Origin: Candidatus Wolframiiraptor sp. | GTDB taxonomy: Archaea > Thermoproteota > Nitrososphaeria_A > Caldarchaeales > Wolframiiraptoraceae | DNA: 11,137 nucleotides | NCBI GenBank assembly: GCA_003660635.1 | Contig: QMUP01000013.1 | Span: forward strand, 1-11,137 | Direction of reading: 5' to 3' | Shown here: one piece after another, positions 5,608-11,137 of the stretch | Numbering within the stretch: the first letter of the stretch is position 1 | Layout of the letters: each line of letters begins with the position of its first letter | Program-made: the position numbers and the translations under genes | The notes under the pieces: generated by a model | Told to the model about the DNA's origin: nothing | Seen by the model: the letters and a program-made list of their open reading frames with translations, nothing else | Database searches by the model: none

Positions 5608-7164
5608 ATCCTCGAGGATGAACTCCTTCCCGACGACGGCGGAGTATGCCTCAGCGTAGATGTTCGGATCTATCCCAAGTTCGACCCAATAAAGCCTGCA
5701 GACCCCGAGCATGTCAAAGAGCGGGCGCATATGTTGGAGGTAGATCACCTTTTCCGCCTTATCCCTGCCATAGCTCGTCCTACCCGCCTCGACATCATAG
5801 GTTATAGCCCACGATCTGTTGTGATGCGCGCCGATATCACAGGTAGCGTAGCTAAGGGCCATCGCGGGGGCCGCTCGGTGGTCGTATGCGCTTATCTCTA
5901 GACCTTTAACGTGCATAGCGAATTTCTCGGATCCCTTCTTAACATATCTCGCTAAAGCCTTGACGCCGAGCGCCATCAAGGTGCCGAATCCCCTTCGCTC
6001 CGCTATTAGTTTGATAAGTTGGTAAACAGTTTCAGCGTCGCCCCATGAAAGCTCGAAACCAACATCATCTTTTGTCAATAAGCCCCTCTGAAAACATTCC
6101 ATCATAAAAGCTATCACTGACCCGGTGGATATCGTGTCCAATCCATAGTAATCGCAGAGATAGTTTGCCTTCGCGACCTCACTTAAACTCTTTAATCCGA
6201 GGTTAGATCCCAGCATCCCGAGGTTCTCGTAATCGACGGTTGCCACTTCTTCATCAGATCTAACTACATGGCCGCAGGGAATTATGCAGTTCGCGCAAGC
6301 GGAGACGTATAGCTGGGAATTATAGACAGCTTGACCCGAGATTTCGTCCGCATATTCAAATGTCGTCTTCTGGAAGTTGAGTGTGGGGAGAGCCTCCACG
6401 GTATTGGCCCATTCAAGCGTCATATTCGTGCCGTATTTCATCCAATTCTCGTACATGTTACTTGACTTGACCTCCCTTATGAGCCTCTTATTCACCTCCC
6501 TCAACCTTTCAGGGTCGGCGACCTCGACTTCGCCGCTTCCCTTCGCGACTATTGCCTTGAGATTCTTGCTCCCCATCACCGCGCCCATCCCCGTTCTTCC
6601 AGCTTGAGAATGCCTCCGCTCCTTCAGTCCCCAATCCACGTTTATCGACGCATAGTTTACCATCTTCTCTCCAGCGATCCCTATCGAAGCTATTGAACAA
6701 TTTCTTCCATATTCTCCCCGAAGCTTTTCATCAACCTCCTTAGAATTCAGCTTTCTGAGCTCCGGGGCCTCGACGACCTCGATTCTCCCATCTTCGACCA
6801 AAAGATAACTGGGTTCGCTCGCCCTCCCCCTAATTATCAGGGCGTCAAAACCGGCTTTCCTCATCATATAGCCGAAGTATCCGCCGACACTGCTGTCTCC
6901 ATACAGATCCGTTTGAGGGCTTATGGCGGCAAAGGTCGTCTTACAGCCCCCGAGGAAACCTGTTGCCGCGAGCGGCCCCGTCGCCACAACTAATACGTTC
7001 GAGGGATGTGTGCCGTGGACGATCTCGTCTAGATGTTTGAAGATTAGGTGAGCTGCCCAGCCCCTTCCACCTATGAAATCGTAGGCCAGCCGCTCATCGG
7101 GTTCTCTTACATCGATCTTCCCGGATGACAGATCTATTTCCGCTATTTTCCCATAACCGTGCAT
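5605..7164 (-). CDS. aor: Aldehyde:ferredoxin oxidoreductase (tungsten enzyme), main part
   Basis: Enzymes of this family oxidise aldehydes to carboxylic acids and pass electrons to ferredoxin, using tungsten (or molybdenum) bound by two pterins plus one 4Fe-4S cluster, in the cytoplasm. Seen here are the N-terminal domain (GKIAEIDLSSGKIDV, DFIGGRGWAAHLIF, ATGPLAATGF, GGYFGYMMRKAGFDALIIRG), the pterin-region block SQAGRTGMGAVMGSKNLKAI (186-205), and the cluster ligands C290-x2-C293-x3-C297 with C489 in MLGVC. These correspond to C288, C291, C295 and C494 of the Pyrococcus enzyme. The frame stops at TAG after 519 residues, but the same frame continues to a normal C-terminus for a total near 610, the usual size. 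The start is ATG at 7164; a TTG directly before it (7167) is an alternative. The aldehyde substrate cannot be told from sequence. Confidence 0.92.
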   Translation of the reverse strand: MHGYGKIAEIDLSSGKIDVREPDERLAYDFIGGRGWAAHLIFKHLDEIVHGTHPSNVLVVATGPLAATGFLGGCKTTFAAISPQTDLYGDSSVGGYFGYMMRKAGFDALIIRGRASEPSYLLVEDGRIEVVEAPELRKLNSKEVDEKLRGEYGRNCSIASIGIAGEKMVNYASINVDWGLKERRHSQAGRTGMGAVMGSKNLKAIVAKGSGEVEVADPERLREVNKRLIREVKSSNMYENWMKYGTNMTLEWANTVEALPTLNFQKTTFEYADEISGQAVYNSQLYVSACANCIIPCGHVVRSDEEVATVDYENLGMLGSNLGLKSLSEVAKANYLCDYYGLDTISTGSVIAFMMECFQRGLLTKDDVGFELSWGDAETVYQLIKLIAERRGFGTLMALGVKALARYVKKGSEKFAMHVKGLEISAYDHRAAPAMALSYATCDIGAHHNRSWAITYDVEAGRTSYGRDKAEKVIYLQHMRPLFDMLGVCRLYWVELGIDPNIYAEAYSAVVGKEFILED

Positions 7165-7189
7165 CAAGCTAAATTCTCGGGATTAAATC

Positions 7190-7200
7190 CTTTAAAATCT
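7190..7200 (-). promoter_or_regulatory. Candidate TATA box for the AOR gene
   Basis: On the - strand AGATTTTAAA is centred about 31 bp before the ATG at 7164, placing transcription start a few bases before the start codon. It lies in the 41 bp gap after nre, so AOR may be transcribed on its own as well as from upstream. Confidence 0.35.
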
Positions 7201-7205
7201 TTGGG

Positions 7206-8465
7206 TTAGACCGTGGATCCGAGGAAATCGATTAACTTCGCCTGCTCTAGGTGGAATCTCAAAACCCTGCTCTGGCGTAAAATAGAGTTCACTGGCAGCT
7301 CAACGATCTTTTCAAGGGCGATGAGCGACTCAGATAAATCTTCGAACTTCACCGGCGGATGCCTCAGTGCCGCCCTGCAAATCTCCCTGAATCTCCAGAC
7401 CCCGAGCGGTATCCAGCCCTCGTAGACCTCCGCTACGACGATCGCCGAGGCCTGTCTCCCCTCAGCTTTCAATGACTCTAAGACGGGAAGCCGTAGGGCG
7501 TGATATGCACCTCCGACGTTTTCGGGATAGCGGTCTATATCTCCCGGAAGCTCAGCGTCATAGTAAATCTTCGTCAAGTTTGATTTATGCCAGACCTCGA
7601 AGACCTCGAACATCCAGGGCCCTGGTATTAGGAGAACTGTAACCCTGTTGAAGTGGGCATAGTGGCTGTGTAACCTCACTTCGTTCAGCCATGGATGTCG
7701 CTTCACTTCCCTCCTAAGCCTTTTTCCAAGTTGATCATCTACCGCGGTTATGCTCCACTCGGTTGGAACGAGCTTCCTCCACCTCTTTGAGCCCAATAAG
7801 CCCATCGAGAGCAGCCTTACGATATACTGTTCACGTATGCCCGAGGAGTAGAGTTCGTGGATTGCCTCCGAAGCTCTTAAATCGACGTCATAGACGACCT
7901 TCTCAACAGGTCTCGGAACCCTCGGATTCTCGGCGATAAGAGCCCTCCGCATCGGCGCCGATGGCCCTGTGGGAGATGCCCTGACCAAGAAATTTGGATG
8001 TAAAAGAGGTTCCTTTTCTAATTCGAGCTCGACGTCGAGGGGGGTTTTAGCCATCGCGAGCTCCTGCATCGCCTCTAAGATCCGATCGGGTTTTCTGGCA
8101 TCTATTACCCTAGTCGGCCGCTTCCCCCGGACGAGGCTCACCCTCATCGCGAGGAGCTCATCGAGCGGAAGTTCGAGCCACCTATCATATTGCTCAAGAA
8201 TGCTGGTATCGGCCTGAACCGGGGGCACGAGCGGGCCGGCTAAAACCTTGGGATAGCCCCAGGAGCCAATTAGGGCCGATGGCGGCGAGGAGCCGAAGAC
8301 CGTTCTTGATGCCTTGATCTTCCTAAGGAGTTCCCGGACGCCCTTCAGATAGGGGCATATCTCGAGCCTACATTTCTTGTAGTCTCCCTTGCATACTGGG
8401 CACTCGGTCTTCTCCTGACCTGACTCCGCGGCCGCCACCAAGCCGTAGCTCCTCAGCGTCGGCAA
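7206..8465 (-). CDS. nre: Archaeal DNA repair protein Nre
   Basis: A 419-residue member of the archaeal Nre family, linked to DNA repair; in Haloferax NreA works with the sliding clamp PCNA. An N-terminal zinc motif is present (C22, C25, C32, C37). After it comes the family block VFGSSPPSALIGSWGYPKV (~56-74), then AGPLVPP. Central and C-terminal segments (LHSHYAHFNRVTVLLIPGPW, EVYEGWIPLGVWRFREICR) are also typical. The C-terminus carries QAKLIDFL (Q408-L415), which fits the PCNA-interacting peptide Q-x-x-h-x-x-a-a. The length is normal. The start is TTG at 8465, 39 bp after the mazG stop; a later TTG/GTG pair at residues 9-10 is possible. It is probably co-transcribed with the MazG gene. The biochemical activity of the family is not well defined. 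Confidence 0.9.
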   Translation of the reverse strand: MPTLRSYGLVAAAESGQEKTECPVCKGDYKKCRLEICPYLKGVRELLRKIKASRTVFGSSPPSALIGSWGYPKVLAGPLVPPVQADTSILEQYDRWLELPLDELLAMRVSLVRGKRPTRVIDARKPDRILEAMQELAMAKTPLDVELELEKEPLLHPNFLVRASPTGPSAPMRRALIAENPRVPRPVEKVVYDVDLRASEAIHELYSSGIREQYIVRLLSMGLLGSKRWRKLVPTEWSITAVDDQLGKRLRREVKRHPWLNEVRLHSHYAHFNRVTVLLIPGPWMFEVFEVWHKSNLTKIYYDAELPGDIDRYPENVGGAYHALRLPVLESLKAEGRQASAIVVAEVYEGWIPLGVWRFREICRAALRHPPVKFEDLSESLIALEKIVELPVNSILRQSRVLRFHLEQAKLIDFLGSTV

Positions 8466-8504
8466 TCCTATACTCAGATAGCGTAATCCGTGTTCTATAC
8501 CTTT

Positions 8505-8795
8505 TTACTTCGGCGGACATCTGCAGGGCTTCGATCCGCAGTTAGGGCATCCCCTGCCGTATTTGGCCAGAACGGCCTCCTCTAAGTCTATGCCGATTAC
8601 ATTGCAGAAGCTGAGGAGCCATGCCAAGAGATCCGCGACCTCGTTCTCGAGGGCTTTCCGATCCGATTTTAGATAGGCATCCGCGACCTCGCCAGCCTCC
8701 GAGATCATCCAGAGCAGAGTTTTGTCGGCGCCCCTCCTCCTATCTCGATCTAGATAGATCTCGGCCATCAGCTCTTGTATTTCTCGCAAATTCAT
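8505..8795 (-). CDS. MazG-like nucleotide pyrophosphohydrolase with short Cys-rich tail
   Basis: A 96-residue all-helical protein of the MazG superfamily, whose members hydrolyse (d)NTPs to monophosphates and pyrophosphate and help clear damaged or unwanted nucleotides. The metal-binding pattern ExxE...ExxD is visible: E33 and E36 in ISEAGEVADAYLK, E52 and D55 in NEVADLLAWLL. The N-terminal helix LREIQELMAEIYLDRDRR fits the family. The last residues form a compact Cys cluster, CPNCGSKPCRC (C83, C86, C91, C93), a possible zinc site absent from the shortest bacterial MazG proteins. The start is ATG at 8795 and the stop TAA. It sits 43 bp after the ROK kinase stop and 39 bp before nre, consistent with one transcript. 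Which nucleotide it prefers cannot be read from sequence. Confidence 0.88.
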   Translation of the reverse strand: MNLREIQELMAEIYLDRDRRRGADKTLLWMISEAGEVADAYLKSDRKALENEVADLLAWLLSFCNVIGIDLEEAVLAKYGRGCPNCGSKPCRCPPK

Positions 8796-8838
8796 TTTTC
8801 AGATCATCGAGAAAAATGTAGGAAATAATCTTTTCCAC

Positions 8839-9825
8839 TCATACAGTTTCTTTTAGAGATCTTAATGCTTCTGGCGGATTTATTGCCAAGGCCACGGCTC
8901 CGTAAAGCACGACCTCATCTCCGAGCGGAGTGAGCTTGACTTCTGGAACTCTGTTAACCGTATATTCCTGAAGATGTCTTCTAATCGGTTCCAAGACTAA
9001 GGACTCATTATTCACGGCTATCGCACCTCCAACCGTGATGAGCTCTGGATCATAAAGGGTCGTAATATTTGCAAAACCTATCGCGTTAAGTCTTCCTATC
9101 TCTTCAACTATTTCGAGCGCTATCTTGTCGCCGGTTTTCGCGGCATTGAATAGATACTCGGTTGTAAGTTCGCCTTTTAACGTCAATTCAACAACGGGGC
9201 TCTTTTCAGATTCCTTTTTGTTGACTGTGATCCAATATCTTGCAAATGATGGAATATTTTTTCCAGCGCAATACGACTCCCAATGCCCCCTCGCTCCACA
9301 TCCACACTTTAGCTTTCCATCAAAATCTATGACGATGTGCCCGATCTCGACGGCGTTCCCGTCTTTTCCGAGAAGAAGATTTCCGTCAACCACTGCGCCG
9401 CCTCCTATGCCGGAGCTTAGGGTCACATAAAACACGTTCTTCAGATTTTTTCCAGCCCCGAAAACCGTTTCTCCCAAGACCGCCACCGTGCAATCATTCA
9501 GCAAATATGCGGGAACCTTAAATCGTTCTGAAAGAGCCTCGGTAACCGGCACATCCCTGAACGGGGCATTAGATGGATTTAGGATCACGCCCTTCCAGAT
9601 GTCCAGCGGGCCTATCGACCCCATTCCGATCGCCTGGATTTCCCCAAGCTTTTCTCCGGCAACGCGTTCAACCAAGCTGATCAATTGCTCGATAAGTTTC
9701 TCCGCAGAAGGTTCTTGGATTGTCCTCTCACCTATGGATTTAATTATCCCTTGATCTAAGCTTCCGAGAGCAGCCCTAACGTTTGTAGCCCCTAAATCGA
9801 TCCCGACGACGAGCTTAGAGCTCAT
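8839..9825 (-). CDS. ROK-family sugar kinase, probable ATP-dependent glucokinase/hexokinase
   Basis: A 328-residue cytoplasmic kinase of the ROK group, which phosphorylates glucose or related hexoses for glycolysis. Visible motifs are the phosphate-1 loop GIDLGATNVRAALG (8-21), the catalytic Asp D111 in LLNDCTVAVLGE, the phosphate-binding loop TLSSGIGGGAVVDG (135-148), sugar-binding E160 and H163 (EIGHIVID), and the adenosine loop TVGGAIA (264-270). The ROK zinc motif CGCGxxGCxE is present as CGCGARGHWE (C174, C176, H181): the third Cys is replaced by His-Trp, a variant I recall from archaeal glucokinases. The length is normal. The start is ATG at 9825 with a TATA-like box about 37 bp upstream, and the stop is TGA. 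It is probably the first gene of the - strand run ROK, mazG, nre. The exact sugar is inferred from the family. Confidence 0.88.
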   Translation of the reverse strand: MSSKLVVGIDLGATNVRAALGSLDQGIIKSIGERTIQEPSAEKLIEQLISLVERVAGEKLGEIQAIGMGSIGPLDIWKGVILNPSNAPFRDVPVTEALSERFKVPAYLLNDCTVAVLGETVFGAGKNLKNVFYVTLSSGIGGGAVVDGNLLLGKDGNAVEIGHIVIDFDGKLKCGCGARGHWESYCAGKNIPSFARYWITVNKKESEKSPVVELTLKGELTTEYLFNAAKTGDKIALEIVEEIGRLNAIGFANITTLYDPELITVGGAIAVNNESLVLEPIRRHLQEYTVNRVPEVKLTPLGDEVVLYGAVALAINPPEALRSLKETV

Positions 9826-9856
9826 ATCGCTGGAAAGTATGAAACGGCTACTTTAG

Positions 9857-9867
9857 TCTTTTTATCC
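9857..9867 (-). promoter_or_regulatory. Candidate TATA box for the ROK kinase gene
   Basis: On the - strand GATAAAAAG is centred about 37 bp before the ATG at 9825, giving an expected leader of roughly 10 nt. Confidence 0.4.
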
Positions 9868-10354
9868 GCTAAAAGGCCATCGAATGACTTGGAGAGGAAA
9901 GTATTAACTAATATAAGAAGAGCTGGGCGTATAATCGAGAGGTTCTAGTTGGATTCAAATTTCCCGATGATAAGCCCTTTCCTCGGCTTCTCAAACTCAC
10001 TTCAAGTCTTCAATCCTATCTCAATTCCACCGCAATCGAAAACAGCATAACCCTTAAACTCATACTTCTTCTGCACCCGAAATCTCCTGTCGCGTGGTTG
10101 CTGTGATGATAAACGAAAAACATTATTTCTTCAGGGTATCGAGCCTGATGCCAAACCAGAAATCGAAGGAGATAGCTTATCCTAGCGAAAAGACCGAGGA
10201 TCGAGGAGAACCGCGGCGGAAGATGGGGGTCGGCTCGGCTCTTCCTGCATCACGGTTCAGTCTGGAGCGGCTGCCTCATCCCCTGCAGGTTAATTCTCTT
10301 TTCATGATTTATATCTTCTCGTGGGGGTTATTGTCCACGATTTCCGGGACAAGG
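9868..10354. other. Intergenic stretch without a convincing intact gene
   Basis: Apart from the VOC-like remnant I see no supported gene here. A 94-codon + strand frame (10094-10378) has no recognisable protein features. A hairpin with 6 bp arms (TCGTGG 10319-10324, CCACGA 10335-10340, 10 nt loop) and an A/T-rich box (TTTATATC, 10308-10315) lie ahead of the lamin-tail gene. I found no tRNA, CRISPR or long repeat. Confidence 0.5.
9945..10088 (-). pseudogene. Possible remnant of a VOC (glyoxalase-like) gene
   Basis: The - strand reads RFRVQKKYEFKGYAVFDCGG then IEIGLKT up to a TGA (10002-10004). The same frame continues SEFEKPRKGLIIGKFES to a TAG (9945-9947). The pattern (aromatic-Gly-Tyr-x-x-F, GG-x-x-I-x-L, then a charged turn and a hydrophobic strand) is like the second half of a VOC/glyoxalase repeat, with the N-terminal part lost and an internal stop. 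A GTG at 10076 with AGGAG seven bases before it could instead start a 24-residue peptide. The likeness is by eye and could be chance. Confidence 0.35.
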
Positions 10355-10363
10355 CTTATTTTT
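10355..10363 (+). promoter_or_regulatory. Candidate TATA box for the lamin-tail protein gene
   Basis: CTTATTTTT is centred about 47 bp before the TTG at 10406, giving an expected start near 10385 and a leader of about 20 nt. No clear ribosome-binding site is seen in that leader. Confidence 0.35.
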
Positions 10364-10405
10364 GTGTTGGCGGAGTGATTTTCGTAACCTTGGCGGTTTG
10401 AGATT

Positions 10406-11137
10406 TTGAATAAACGTGTCTTGGCGTTGATCATCATCGTTGTGGCTGTCGGAGTGGTTTTGAGCTCATTCTTGATCTTCTGGCCATTTGGGGAGAAGTT
10501 GCCGGAGCCGAAGGGACCTCCCAGCCCGGGTAGGGTGTTGATAAGCGAGGTGAAGTACGTCGCGGATGAGAATGGCCCGGAGTTCGTCGAGCTCTATGTC
10601 CCGGATTCCGGAAGATTGAATCTGAGTGGATGGTATATCACGACATTCGATGGAGACAAGGTCGAGATCCCGGAGATCAAAGGAATCAGGGATTTCGTTT
10701 ATATCTTATTGATCTCCGGATCCGGGACAGATGACCTCGACGCATCAGATGGAGGGGCGGTCGTTTATCTCGGTGAAGAAATCTTAGACGATGGGGGAGA
10801 TGAGGTCGCGCTCTATGATCCTAACGATAACCTGAGAGATTATATGCGGTATAAGGGTGGGAATGGAGATCCGGTACTAGGCGGATGGAGTGAGGGCGAC
10901 CCGGGGCCAGAAGCGCCTCCTGGAATGTCTATCCAACTTCTGGGAGAGGACTTGAATGGGAGCGCGAATTGGGTGGCTTCTCCTCCGAGCGGCGGCAGCC
11001 CGAACGTAGTCGAGTTCGAGATAGATGAGGGATTGTGGATCGTGATACATAATGGGAGGAGCAACGTCACAAGGGTTGAGAGGCTCCGCGGACTCAAATT
11101 CGAGTTCACCCCAGGCCCCGGCGTAACAAATGCTCAA
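10406..11137 (+). CDS. Membrane-anchored lamin-tail-domain (LTD) protein, 3' truncated
   Basis: The frame is open from TTG 10406 to the window end, 244 codons with no stop. The only upstream in-frame stop is TAA at 10385-10387, and no other start codon lies between. The N-terminus NKR is followed by a hydrophobic helix (VLALIIIVVAVGVVLSSFLI, ~5-24), so the protein is exported and anchored or has an uncleaved signal. A Pro/Gly linker (~28-42) comes next. The following ~110 residues match the lamin tail domain: VLISEVKYVADENGPEFVEL, then LNLSGWYITTFDG, DFVYILLISG, and GGDEVALYDPNDNLRDYM. The fold is a small immunoglobulin-like sandwich, often found in prokaryotic surface proteins and secreted nucleases. 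A further beta-rich region begins near residue 205 (VVEFEIDEGLWIVIHNG). Its partner is unknown. The - strand frames across this stretch are its shadows. Confidence 0.8.
   Translation, partial: MNKRVLALIIIVVAVGVVLSSFLIFWPFGEKLPEPKGPPSPGRVLISEVKYVADENGPEFVELYVPDSGRLNLSGWYITTFDGDKVEIPEIKGIRDFVYILLISGSGTDDLDASDGGAVVYLGEEILDDGGDEVALYDPNDNLRDYMRYKGGNGDPVLGGWSEGDPGPEAPPGMSIQLLGEDLNGSANWVASPPSGGSPNVVEFEIDEGLWIVIHNGRSNVTRVERLRGLKFEFTPGPGVTNAQ

Noticed and set aside
5565..5608. Programmed frameshift in AOR
   Set aside because: The two parts are in the same frame, exactly 39 nt apart after the TAG, so no shift is needed; the interruption is a stop codon only.
5458..5901. 147-codon + strand frame over the AOR stop region
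   Set aside because: It is antisense to conserved AOR sequence on both sides of the TAG and has no features of its own.
9940..9975. GGATTCAAATTTCCC resembling a tRNA T-loop
   Set aside because: The flanking bases do not form a T stem and no acceptor, D or anticodon arms are found nearby.
10103..10148. C/D-box sRNA-like pair: GTGATGA at 10103-10109 and CTGA at 10145-10148
   Set aside because: The spacing is right for an archaeal C/D RNA, but no internal D' or C' box can be seen and the flanks do not form a good terminal stem, so two short motifs alone are not enough.
10094..10378. 94-codon + strand reading frame in the intergenic region
   Set aside because: The translation shows no domain, motif or consistent codon pattern, there is no promoter or ribosome-binding site at a suitable distance, and it partly overlaps the probable promoter of the lamin-tail gene.
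10877..11137. - strand frame running off the window end
   Set aside because: It lies antisense to the lamin-tail-domain gene, whose + strand product has a clear membrane helix and domain.

Overview
The window comes from an archaeon, most likely a hyperthermophile or relative in the Thermoproteota/TACK group. The signs are a class I lysyl-tRNA synthetase, an OB-fold single-stranded DNA-binding protein of the crenarchaeal type, an archaeal Holliday junction resolvase (Hjc), an Nre repair protein, a tungsten-type aldehyde:ferredoxin oxidoreductase, archaeal TATA boxes close to start codons, and frequent TTG starts. I cannot name the genus from the sequence.

Layout. Positions 1-638 (+) hold the end of a membrane protein with a Thr-rich linker and a C-terminal CFI-box region. 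A + strand block follows: lysS (731-2320), ssb (2381-2791), a long coiled-coil protein with a C-terminal zinc ribbon (2855-4444), and a small basic winged-helix-like protein (4449-4850). This block meets a - strand block tail to tail with an 89 bp coding overlap. The - strand block, in its own direction of transcription, is ROK sugar kinase (9825-8839), MazG-like pyrophosphohydrolase (8795-8505), nre (8465-7206), AOR (7164-5332, split by one in-frame TAG) and hjc (5244-4762). About 580 bp without a clear gene (9826-10405) follow, including what looks like the remnant of a VOC-type gene on the - strand. A + strand gene for a membrane-anchored lamin-tail-domain protein then starts at 10406 and runs off the window.

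How the genes fit together. SSB, the coiled-coil/zinc-ribbon protein, the winged-helix protein, Hjc and Nre suggest a neighbourhood for DNA binding, recombination and repair. MazG (nucleotide-pool cleaning) and LysRS are housekeeping genes, and AOR and the ROK kinase are metabolic. The most notable point is the AOR gene. Its reading frame continues without any shift past TAG at 5605-5607 into a perfect AOR C-terminus, so a ~610-residue enzyme would be restored by a single sense decoding of UAG. TAG otherwise ends only hjc here, while four genes end in TGA and five in TAA. Pyrrolysine-like UAG decoding, a fresh nonsense mutation and a sequencing error are all possible.
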